Shown: piece after piece, positions 41,443-52,152 of the stretch
Position numbering within the stretch: position 1 is the first letter of the stretch
Layout: the number at the start of each line of letters is the position of its first letter
Origin: Parietaria judaica
Taxonomy: Eukaryota > Streptophyta > Magnoliopsida > Rosales > Urticaceae
Assembly: GCA_954871525.1 (NCBI GenBank)
Contig: OX940864.1
Span: 13,758,001-13,822,000 of the forward strand
Direction: 5' to 3'
Length of the DNA stretch: 64,000 bases
Made by a program: the position numbers and the translations under genes
The notes under the pieces: generated by a model
Database searches by the model: none
What the model was told of the DNA's origin: nothing
The model's input: only the letters and a program-made list of their open reading frames with translations

Positions 41443-41484
41443 CAGGGGCGAAGCCAGAAATTGTCGGAAGGGGGGGCGAAAATT

Positions 41485-41568
41485 AACATACTAAATTCAA
41501 AAATAAGATATGATATTAAAATCGAGAAAAATTAACATACTAAATTCAAAAATAAGATATGATATTAC
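41485..41568. repeat. 84-bp direct duplication, left copy
   Basis: Runs from aacatactaaattc to gatattac and matches 42648-42731 with no difference that I could see. Inside each copy a unit of about 38 bp (aacatactaaattc...gatatt) occurs twice, separated by aaaatcgagaaaaatt. Confidence 0.9.
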
Positions 41569-42647
41569 TGTTGATGTCGGATTTCGTCAAATCCATCCAC
41601 AACACAACACGTGTCATTATGGCGCAAAACGACGTCGAATAGGGGCAAGGAGAGGCTCTAACGAAGGGCCTGAGACAATATGGTTCTCTCGACGAGGTTG
41701 CTCGAGGAAGTGAACCGCGACGAAGTTCAATCAGCGTAAGAGTAATCCGCGATAAAATACTTCATCGCACCTCGACGAAGAATCCTCGAAGAGGAGTCCA
41801 TGAAGAAGAGTTCATCATAGGAGAGCTCATCGCAGAGCAGCTTATCACACGGAAGCTGTTAAGGTCAGATCCGGTCGGATCTCTCTTTACATGGAATCAC
41901 GGAGAAAATACCTCCGAATCTAAACAAGAATGCGATCGACGACACCCGTGAGTCGTCGATCCCCGATTCGACGATCCCTGCGCCGTCGATCCCCGAGTCG
42001 TCGACCCTCGAGTCGACGACTTTCGCGACGATAGAACCCAAGCCAATAGTGGAAGAGATGGATGGCGCTGGGATCGAGATAAGTAACCTGTAATGATGAC
42101 TCTTGCGGCATAAAGCGGCCAAAGACAAGACGCGCATTTAATGAAGCTCTGACGTACGCTACCTACCCCAGGAAGCCAGGCACTTGAGAGCAGCAGATGG
42201 CATGGGTTGAACCATACCCTCCAGAGTAGCCTTACTTGGGGAAAGGGGAATGACAGGACTTGACAAAGATGGCGTTGGGATCGAGGAAGTAAGGCACTTG
42301 AGAGCAGCAGAAGGCATGGGTTGAAAAGACCATTAAAAGATCAACGGCTGATAAGCTAGGGCAAAACGCCTATAAATACGATGAGGGGGCTGCACATTCA
42401 AAATGGGCTGGGAGAGCTGCACAAGGGGCACAAGCTGCAAGGAAGGCGGCACATTCGGCCAAGAGAAACCAAAGAGAAACCAGAGAGAGAAAGAAAGAAG
42501 AGAGAAGAAGAGAAATACTATCCACATTGAACTACGTGATGACCTGATCCCGGTATACCGGGTACGTAGGCAGCCTCGTTGAAGCCGGCGAGGTGCGGCA
42601 TCAAATCATATCCTATCGTGTACATATTTTATTGTGCATTCGCCCTG
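41569..42647 (+). mobile_element. LTR of a Ty3/gypsy element (solo)
   Basis: Starts tgttgatgtc, contains TATA-like cctataaatacg near 42371, and near its 3' end the phrase gggtacgtaggcagcctcgt, which is typical of LTR ends of Tat/Ogre-type gypsy elements. The right end reads cgccctg and continues as aaca, overlapping the first bases of the right 84-bp repeat, so an LTR end ...tgaaca is possible. No ordinary 5-bp target duplication was found. A run of gtcgatccccgagtcgtcga motifs (about 41940-42020) lies in its 5' half. Confidence 0.65.
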
Positions 42648-42731
42648 AACATACTAAATTCAAAAATAAGATATGATATTAAAATCGAGAAAAATTAACA
42701 TACTAAATTCAAAAATAAGATATGATATTAC
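42648..42731. repeat. 84-bp direct duplication, right copy
   Basis: Copy of 41485-41568 on the other side of the LTR insertion. After it the hAT sequence continues (ctttttgacttttt), which does not follow the left copy. Confidence 0.9.
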
Positions 42732-43154
42732 CTTTTTGACTTTTTGTATACTTAATTAAAAATATATATATATATAGCAAGGGGGCAGATTTTGTGCTGT
42801 TACAAGAGCGTAGACAATCCAAGTGAGGTCCACTGCCCCCAGTTGGGTGTGAGTGGTCTCGCCCCTGGGCTTGAAGCTTGGTTCTTCACCTTTGTTGATA
42901 TGCTCAATGACATAAAAAAACCGGAATTTGATAATATATGATGCCGGACCTCGTCACTTTTAGTGAGACTGCCTCCGTACTCATTTTATTGAGATATCAA
43001 ATAGTTTAAAGTGGGTTGTGAGATTTTATTGCTATAGAGAGCGTTTGAGTAATATGTGTTTAGTTCTGAGTTCGAAGGGTCCAAGAACCTTTGCGTAATT
43101 AAAAATAACTTCATTGAGCTCCTGGGCAATTAAGTAATTGTTGTGAAAAAGTAA

Positions 43155-43252
43155 GCGCGCTTATTTCTAGCGCGCCCATTTCCAGGGCGCTCATTTCTAG
43201 AGTGCTCATTTTCAGTGCGCGCATTTCCAACGCGCTCATCTCAGGGCGCTCA
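43155..43252. repeat. GC-rich ~16-bp tandem repeat upstream of DExH3
   Basis: Six to seven imperfect copies of gcgcgctcatttctag follow each other, the last about 165 bp before the helicase ATG at 43416. The array is rich in CpG compared with the AT-rich DNA around it. It falls in the probable core promoter or 5' UTR of the gene. Function unknown. Confidence 0.8.
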
Positions 43253-43415
43253 TACTTTTTGGACTTTTAATCATTTTGGACCCTATTTTTAGAGACTTTA
43301 AACGGTAACAAAGAATGAATTTAAGGACTTTCGCCACAATTTTCCAATTTTTTTCCGTACTTTATTAGAGTCCCTCGCTTAAGAAGAAGAAGAAGAAGAA
43401 TGTAGTTGATTATAA

Positions 43416-46400
43416 ATGTCCATTTCCTTCCTTCGCTCTCCCGCCGCTCTCTTATCGCTTCCCATTCCCTTCGCGCTGCGATTCTCTCGCTCTGCTTCTT
43501 CTCTCACTCCTCGCCGTCGCTTCTCCAGCTCGCTCTCCGCCATGGCGCACCGCCCCAACCACCGCGGCGGCGGCGGAGGTCACCGTGGAGGAGGACGTGG
43601 CGGCGGAGGCGGAGGCAGAGGGGAGCAGCGGTGGTGGGACCCGGCGTGGCGCGCCGAGAGGCTGCGACAGAAAGCTGCCGAGGTGCGTCTCCTGTATCCC
43701 TGCCTCTGTCTAGGAAGATTATATAGAATATTGATCGAGAAACTACATTGTTCGAAAGCAAGGAGATATGATTTAGCTTGAATCGTTGCTTGTTTTCTGC
43801 ATGCTCATGAATCTGACGAACTCCATTAGAACTATAGGTTGATGTTTGATAATCTCCACTTAGGAAAGTGAGTGTCGAATTGCTTAGATGCGAGCTTATT
43901 GTTGTTGTATACTAGGTGGAATCCATGGACGCGAATGAATGGCGGGGTAAGATAGAGCAGATAAGAAGAGGAGGAGACCAGGAAATGGTAATTAAGCGCA
44001 ACTTTAGCCGCGTGGATCAGCAAATTCTGGCCGACATGGCTAATCAGCTTGGCCTTCACTTGTAAGCTCCTTTTATGCGGATTTAACCGGTAGTAAAGCA
44101 TGCTAATCAGCTTGGCATTGTGTTTTGGTGGTTTGTTTTTCGCTACTTCATACTTACGGAATAATGGCTCTATATGTTCTATCTAATTATTTACTTATGT
44201 TTCGTGCTTTTGGAAAGCAAGTCATGCATATGACAAGGGCAAGACTCTTGTTGTCAGCAAAGTTCCGTTGCCAGATTATCGGGCTGATCTAGACGAGCGT
44301 CATGGTTCGACGCAGAAAGAGGTATATTCATCATGGTCCTAATGTTGTCCTCTTGTTATGTATATGTTTGAGTTATCTGTTATGGTCTCGTGTTGAGGAT
44401 CTCATCACGGGTCTGGAACCGAGAGAATCCTTTACCCCAAGATATCTACCCTAAACTCTGGAGAGAAGCTGTGCTAATTTAGCGACAAATCACTGCGTAC
44501 ATTTTATATGAATTTTAGGGTCTTTAAAATAGACCAATGATTACAACTTAATGAGGCCGGACCGTAACCTTAAACATAATTAAATAATTCAACCTGCAAA
44601 TGTAATTGATTGATTATTTAGCAAGGTATCATTAAATATCATAAATTAACATGGATAAAATTTGAAAAAAGCTATATCCATAACATTGTGAAATTGATTT
44701 TCTGTGAAATTGATTTTCTTCCGTTCTTCAGATTAAAATGACTACAGAAATGGAAAGAAGAGTTGGAAATTTGTTGGACGGTTCACAGTCCAGAACAGGG
44801 GTGTCGGGTAAGATCTCTTCGATGGCATCTACTCAAAGGGGGGGAAGAACTTCAGCCGATGGAAATATAACAGATAATCTCTCGGCTCCGGAGATGGATT
44901 CATCCAATAAAGCCTTTAGTCTGGAGCTTAAACTGAAGCAGGACAAATTGAAGGTACCTATTCCGTTATGTTGTGATTGAGTAATATACGCTTGTTGCTT
45001 ATATTTGCAATTGAATACAACATGCCTTTTTGATTTGGCAATGTTGTCTCAAAAACTGTTGCTCAGACAAGCGAGGGTGTGAAAGCAATGCAGTCATTCC
45101 GGGAAAAGCTACCTGCTTTCAAGGTGAAATCGGAGTTTCTTAAAGCTGTTGCAGAAAATCAGGTGCAATATCTTCTATGCTTTATGCTGTAAATTGCGAG
45201 AATATATGTAGAAAAGTGGGTTTAATTTTGAATTAGACATCATAGATTCATTCCCGTGTTGGAGATTCCTGATGCTACTTAGTTATGCATATGAATATTG
45301 ATTAATTTTGTTTGGAATCACAGGTACTAGTAGTTTCAGGAGAGACGGGTTGTGGCAAAACAACCCAGCTTCCTCAATTTATTTTAGAAGAGGAAATCTC
45401 CAATTTACGTGGTGCCCAATGCAACATAATTTGCACTCAACCTCGCCGTATATCTGCTATATCCGTCTCAGCTCGTATATCCTCGGAAAGAGGAGAAAAC
45501 CTTGGTCAAAGTGTCGGTTATCAGATTCGGTTGGAGTCGAAGCGCTCTGCTCAAACACGGCTCTTGTTTTGCACAACAGGAGTTTTACTTCGTCAGTTGG
45601 TAATATATATAAAGTGTTAGCATTGTATTATATTTGATCAAATATACCTCCTTCAGACGGTCAATGCAAAATACGAGCTGTAGAAAATATACTCTTCTTT
45701 GGTTACTCGATTTATATTTTCCATTATACTTTGGGCTACAGGTTCAAGATCCTGAATTGACTGGTGTAAGCCACTTGGTTGTTGATGAAATACATGAAAG
45801 AGGCATGAATGAAGACTTTTTGCTTATAATTCTGCGTGATCTGCTTCCTCGGCGTCCAGATTTACGACTTATTCTAATGAGTGCTACGATCAATGCTGAC
45901 ATGTTTGCTAAATACTTTGGAAATGCACCAACCATGCATATCCCGGTAATACTTCCATTTGCTATGTTTTTTAACTTTTTTTTTTTTCGGAGGATATTCG
46001 AAAACCCATTAAACATTAGATCTTATTTTCAGGGATTTACTTATCCCGTTACTGAGCTGTTTCTGGAGGACGTTTTAGAGAAAACTCACTATAGTATCAA
46101 GTCAGAGTTTGAGAATTCGGAGGGAAACTCAATGAGAAGAGGAAGACAGAAAGATCCAAAGAAGGATCCATTAACTGAGTTATTTGAGGTTATCTCTCAA
46201 ACTATTTGCTGCTTAAAATAATGTTTGTGCTCATAGGAGATAATGCGTTTTCTTCGTACGAATGAGATGATGTAGTATACGTTGTACCATAAATTATTCA
46301 TTGTGCTAGTTCATGCAAAGTGATGGGCTAATCCACATTCCTAAGGATTTAATACACGGTAATGGTGAACAATTTTAATATTTTATTTATTTATTTTTTG

Positions 46401-49400
46401 TGCAGGATGTTGATGTCGATTCTCAATACAGAGGCTTTAGTGCATCTACAAGGAAGTCTCTTGAAGCTTGGACTGGTTCACTGATTGATCTGGGTCTGGT
46501 AAAGTTCTATTGACTTGAAATGAATGTATTTTCATGGAAATTTTATTTTACATGGTAAAAAACTCTGCTCCATTTTTATGTTCTGTTCTGTTTAATACGA
46601 TGGAATTGTCTGTTAATTTTGAAGATTCCAGTGGAAGATTTATTAGAGCCTGACTTACAAAAATCCGATTTGAGATTATATTGTTCATACAACTCTAAAT
46701 ATGTTACGTATACAAACCTGGGCTTATGTCATCATCTTTGAATTAATAATTGATTAACACGCGTGCTACATAAAGAAAATGGCTGTTGATATTTGATTGC
46801 AATAGACTTGTTTTAGTGGTGAAAATAAAAGATTGCTTCTCACTCTAGCTTATCTTGTAGAAATATAAAAAGTCAGGGACTTGTTTGTAATTTTTAATTA
46901 TGTTTAGTTCGTTAGTTTCTTAGGGTAGTTATAGGAAATTAGCTTGTTCTGTATATTTTGTTAATAGCTTCTATTTATAGCTTGAAACCATAATTTCTGA
47001 TTAATAAAATTAATCATTATTTCTTATCTAAAAAATTTATATCTACCAGGTAGAATCGACAATTGAATACATTTGTCGCCATGAAACTCCCGGTGCTATT
47101 CTGGTATTTCTTACAGGCTGGGATGACATTTCTAAGCTACTTGACAAAATTAAGGGAAATAGATTCCTTGGAGATTCGAGCAAGTTTATGGCCATTCCGT
47201 TGCACGGATCTATGCCTACTATCAATCAACGTGAAATATTTGATAGACCACCCCCAAACATAAGGCAAGCTAAATAAAATAGATCCACTGGCATGGATTT
47301 GAGTAGTCATTTTATTTTATATATATGCATTGATGTGTATGATTTTTATACTAAGTCATAATTATTATCCTTGTGTTTGCCAACTCCTAAATTGGTTAGC
47401 AAACAATGGCCGGGAAAAAGAAATCTCTTTAGTTTCAATTAATCTGTCGGCGATTCATCGGTTTAACTGCTACTATACTCAATTTTAGGGATATAATCGA
47501 TCCTAATGACTATTTCCTAAAAAACAAAATATTGTAATTAACCCAACTAACTAAAGAAGTAAAGGCCGAATATTCTATAATAGTAGTAGTATAATACAAT
47601 AATGAACGTAGTAATTATGATTTCCAACATAATCCCAATCCGTTTGATAGGAAAAAGAGATGCTGAAACCGTAGCAATTTAAAACGTGTTGCCTTCTTTG
47701 TCCTGATATTTCAAATCTTCCTTGTGTAGGAAAATTGTTATAGCAACCAACATTGCTGAGAGCAGTATCACTGTAGATGATGTTGTATACGTCATAGACT
47801 GCGGAAAGGCAAAGGAAACGAGTTATGATGCTCTCAATAAACTTGCATGTCTCTTACCATCGTGGATTTCCAAAGCGTCAGCTCATCAGGTATACTGGTA
47901 CTCGTATACGATGACAACAGTTTAGTAATTACAGAAATTGTAAATGTAGTTTGTGGAATTTGTTCTCTAGACTCGAACGTTTATTATTGTGCCCCTATTA
48001 TGGTTGTCGTTCCTAGAAATATTATTTTCTAGATATATTTTTTTAGCAGAGATTTTCTTGTCATTTGATGGTCTTCTGAAATAACACCAGAGACGCGGTC
48101 GTGCTGGGCGTGTACAACCCGGAGTTTGTTACAAGCTATATCCAAAACTGATACACGATGGGATGGTTCAATATCAGCTACCCGAGATTCTCAGAACACC
48201 CCTGCAAGAGCTATGCCTTCAAATTAAGAGTTTGCAGCTCGGCACTGTTGGATCGTTTTTGGCAAAGGCGCTTCAGCCACCGGATCCCCTTGCCGTCCAA
48301 AATGCCATTGAGCTTCTCAAGACTATTGGAGCTCTAGATGATATGGAGGAGCTTACTCCACTTGGTATTAATTCTATGATCTAGAACCAAATTTATTATA
48401 GAAATTATGTTTTTAGGTGCTGGATATGATTAGGGTTAATTTGGGAATTAACAGGTCGCCATCTTTGTTCTCTTCCGGTGGAACCAAATATCGGGAAGAT
48501 GCTGCTAATGGGGTCGATCTTTCAGTGCCTCAGCCCTGCCTTAGTAATTGCAACTGCTCTTGCTCATCGTGATCCGTTTGTGATGCCTATAGACAGGAAA
48601 CAGGAGGCGGATGCCGCAAAAAGGACATTTGCCGGCGATTCTTGCAGGTAAAGTCATGCAACTGAGCGGAATAATTTTTCTTACTATGCCTAAATACAAA
48701 TGAGGAGGCCTAATATTAGACAAAATTGACCTATTCAAGAAGTAATAATTAAATATATTTTAAAGAGTCGAAGTCATAATTCAAGAGATGACAGATAATT
48801 TAAGAAAAATCTGTCATTTTTTAATTTTTATAAACCAAAAATTGTCACGGTGGTTTATGATGCAGTGACCACATTGCTCTTCTCAAAGCTTTTGAAGCCT
48901 GGAAGGATGCAAAGCGCAATGGAAAGGAAAGAGCCTTCTGTTGGGAAAATTACCTATCGCCAGTTACTCTGCAGATGATGGACGATATGAGATTACAATT
49001 TCTTGATTTATTATCGGACATTGGCTTTGTCGACAAATCCAGGGGTCCATCGGTAAGACTTAAGAGCTTATCTTCTAATTTCTTGAAATCATCCCGATTT
49101 CCAAGTCTTTTGGCTTCTTACGTCGGAATAACTGAAGATAAATGGCTGAGGTATCATGTGCTTGTAATCATCTAAGTTGTTAATGTAAGGGGTGGAATTT
49201 TATTGCCGGTTCTCAATACCGGTTTAAAAACCGGGATTTTTTTGTCAAATTCCTGATTCAAACCGGTATTTCCTTAGTTTACAACCGGTACCTACTGGTT
49301 TAACTTGTTACCGTTTATTTCTTGTAGATAAGGTAAATTAGTTAGAAGATTATAAGTAGGTATTGGTATTTTATTCTCTTCAAATAAAGAGTTCTCTACT

Positions 49401-50476
49401 ATATGTACCGGCTTTCTCTCATTATTTAAAGTATCCATCTTTCGGTTTTCATATTTAAATAATAGTATACGTCTGTATAGGCTTACAACCAATATGGTAA
49501 TGATATGGAGATGGTATGCGCGATCCTCTGTGCCGGGCTTTACCCGAACGTGGTGCAATGCAAGAGAAGAGGGAAGCGTAGTGCTTTTTACACCAAAGAG
49601 GTTGGAAAAGTTGATATCCACCCTGCTTCGGTCAATGCCGGAGTGCATCTCTTCCCTCTGCCTTACATGGTTTATAGCGAAAAAGTCAAAACAACGAAGA
49701 TTTACGTCCGGGACTCCACAAACATATCTGATTACGCCTTGCTTCTCTTTGGTGGCAATCTCATACCGAGCAAAACCGGGGATGGCATTGAAATGCTTGG
49801 CGGTTACCTCCACTTCTCTGCATCAAAGAGTGTTTTGGATCTCATACAGGTAATACATATTCCCTCGAGGGTTTATCTGATTTTTTTTTTTTAAATACAA
49901 AAGTAAGAGTTTTTGGCGCAAATACCCCCAAGTCGATTAAATATTTCTTGCCAGATTCGTTCCTAATTTGGTTTCTTGTTGCACAACTTTCCCCTCTCTT
50001 ATTTTTTTTTTTGCTAAAAGTTAAAATGAGGGGACACTTGCACAACATAAAAACAAAATTGAGGATAATTTTAGTAAAAAATCAAGTTAACGGGGCATTT
50101 GTGCTAATGACTCTTCGAATGAAGGGGGTGTTTGTACCTTAGTACTTATTCACATTCTAATGAACCTTTAAAACGTAGAAACTCAAACCGTGAATAAAAC
50201 GTTGCTAAGATAAAAGATAAATAAATGATAAAAATCTTCATGATTTGCGTCTGCTCACAATGTCTTTGCATATTTTAAAAACATTATGACGATATTAAGG
50301 CCTTTTTTTCACTCTCTCTCTGGTGATGACATTTTTCGTTATAGAAATTGCGAGGAGAGCTCGATAAGCTTCTGAAGAAGAAGATCGAGGATCCAAGGTT
50401 CGACATCACCCGCGAAGGGAAGGGAGTTGTAGCTGCCGCCATTGAGCTATTACACAGCCAAAACGTACGATACTGA
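43416..50476 (+). CDS. DExH3: DExH-box ATP-dependent RNA helicase, DExH3-like
   Basis: Sixteen exons join to 1029 residues: 43416-43682, 43916-44061, 44222-44321, 44732-44953, 45067-45162, 45324-45599, 45742-45945, 46033-46188, 46406-46498, 47050-47264, 47730-47889, 48091-48364, 48455-48647, 48866-49052, 49481-49849, 50345-50476. This is a DEAH/RHA superfamily 2 helicase close to Arabidopsis At5g04895 and animal DHX36. Motifs in order: GETGCGKTT (283-291), DEIH (384-387), SAT (416-418), [15 protein letters not shown] (645-652), then the HA2 and OB-fold regions. The N-terminus has a Ser/Arg-rich 42-residue leader before [10 protein letters not shown] (second ATG at 43542) and a Gly/Arg-rich tract. 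Use of either ATG is possible. Intron 10 uses a GC donor (aag/gcaagc at 47265). Likely role: unwinding structured RNA. Confidence 0.94.
49190..49320. mobile_element. One-ended relic of the TAGGGGTG hAT family
   Basis: In DExH3 intron 14 the sequence aaggggtggaattttattgc is followed by clustered aaccggt / accgggt repeats, as in the three complete members of the family. The matching right end (caccccta) was not found, so this is a truncated or decayed copy. Confidence 0.4.
49905..50150. repeat. MITE-like insertion in DExH3 intron 15
   Basis: The phrase tggcgcaaatacccccaagt near 49912 and the inverse-type phrase gaagggggtgtttgtacctt near 50118 look like the two ends of a foldback element of the type seen at 36279-36718. 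The target duplication was not resolved. Confidence 0.4.
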
Positions 50477-51600
50477 TTATCCGCTTCTCTCGTTTTTTTA
50501 ATATTTAGTTTAGCAGGAACTAGGTTAAGTTTAGCAAATTTCATCTTTTTATATATTTTCTAATCTTATTTTCTTTCTCAAGAGAAGAGCTATAAACTAC
50601 CTGAGTTAGGTGGGTATAACTGTAAAGTGCGTAAGCGAAAATGTGTTTATAAAAAAAAAATTCCCGGTTTAGGATTTGGGAAGGTCATCGGCTCGTCAAA
50701 TATATGTCCTAAAAATGAATAATAAAGTAAAATCGTGATTGTTGATTTCCGACTTCGGTCCTCAGCTCAGTTTAAAATCACGTGCTTAATTCAGTTTGGC
50801 ATGCAAGAATAACTCAGCTTCGAGTAATAACTCGATGAATACCATAAGTTGGACCAATCGAATTCGGGTTAGCGTGCAAGAATGACTCAGCAGAGTTGTA
50901 GCTTGACGAAGACCATTCAAAATGATCACACCGTTCTTTCTCAAAATGTTGTGAAGACCAATTCGAAACAAATTAAGATTTGAATTCAACCGCCAAAACA
51001 TGTGGCGTTGGGAGAACGAGTTTAAGAAGTAGAGGGGATCGCCTACGATCACCGGGATTTACTCATTTGCACTTCGAGCTATAACTTGCGAGACGATGGA
51101 TATCAAGTAAAGAACAAGATGAAGTAGATGATGCAACATATGCCTGACTTCCGGGAATTCTCATTGTGCTTTTTAAATTATTTACAGCTTCTTCCGTCCG
51201 AATATTATTACCCAAACAACACAGCCAAAATGAGTAAGAATTTGACGTAGATAATAATAAAAAGGGATATTAGAGACAAAAATATTAAGGCTGTGTTTGG
51301 TAGTTAACTGAAATTGTTTTTGTTTTCTTTACTTAGAATTTTATAGTTGTAGTGTAAAAGGTATTTGAAGATGTTTTCAAATAACTGTTTGGTTCATTGT
51401 TTTGTTTTTTTATTTTTCAAAACAAAAATACAAAATAACTGTTTGGTACATGATTTTGTTTTATTTTCTAAAGATTAAGTACTTATTCTTTTTTCTTTTT
51501 TCTGGCGGGATAAGTTGACAAAGTTGCCATTTTTTATAGTACTTGTGGCATGCTACTATAAGTGTTAATTAACTTTGTTGTAAAAAAAAAAAAAAGATAT
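50477..51600. other. Spacer between DExH3 and the RLP relic
   Basis: No coding exon recognised. Contains the helicase 3' UTR at its left edge. The phrases aagaatgactcagc and gcaagaataactcagc (near 50804 and 50877) form a short diverged repeat. Confidence 0.4.
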
Positions 51601-51629
51601 CTATCATGCCTAGCTTCAAATTGTCGTAA

Positions 51630-52135
51630 TGGCCATGTTTTCGTGTTCAGCCCCAACTTGCGAAACCACTCAACTTATCGTGATGATTTCACTGAATTTC
51701 TGGAGAAACAGTTTGAGGGGTTGAATCACGGGGGATACCGGTCGGATGCAGTCGTTGGAGGATGCTCTTGTTTTTCAAAGAACCACTTCTCCGGAAAAAT
51801 TCTTTTCAGTCTCTCGCAGATAGATCGCCTAGGTATACTAGACTTGTCTGGTAACAACTTGTTGGGAAAAATTCCTACCGGTACTCAGCTCCAAAACCGT
51901 GAAGCCTATGCTTATGAGGATAATCCTGAACTTTCCTCGAAAATGTCTAGGCGAAAAAGATAAAAAACCGACCAACTCAAAACCTAACGAAGATTCTCAT
52001 GAAGACCAATACAAGGATAAGATTATAACAACTGAATTTTACATCAGCGCAACAAGTGAATATCTTATTGGGTTTTGCGGAATTTACAGTACATTGACTT
52101 CTATAAAGGGAAACTTGCCAAAATGGCCTTTAAAA
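51630..52135 (+). pseudogene. Receptor-like protein (LRR-RLP) C-terminal relic
   Basis: Two overlapping frames encode the end of an LRR receptor-like protein. The first (to about 51963) has NHFSGKI, LDLSGNNLLGKIPTGTQLQ (last LRR) and AYEDNPEL. The second (about 51930-52140) carries the acidic juxtamembrane linker and FYISATSEYLIGFCGIY, a degraded membrane-anchor region. A frameshift separates them, the upstream LRRs are missing, and the cytoplasmic tail is cut off. RLPs are cell-surface immune or developmental receptors; this fragment cannot function. Confidence 0.8.
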
Positions 52136-52152
52136 ACACTATAATTGTGTCA

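Larger units (their letters stand above)
41443..42867. mobile_element. hAT-type element with an LTR inserted
   Basis: Ends are caggggcgaagcc and a terminal tctcgcccctg, the common plant hAT terminal repeat CAGGGGCG. Perfect 8-bp target duplications, ggcttgaa, lie at 41435-41442 and 42868-42875. No transposase frame. About 1.08 kb of the interior is an inserted LTR-like sequence bounded by an 84-bp direct duplication. Without those the element would be only about 260 bp. Confidence 0.88.

Noticed and set aside
47050..47889. Possible loss of function of the helicase because no GT donor follows exon 10
   Set aside because: A GC donor restores the frame exactly and keeps the conserved sequence across the junction, so the gene is taken as intact.
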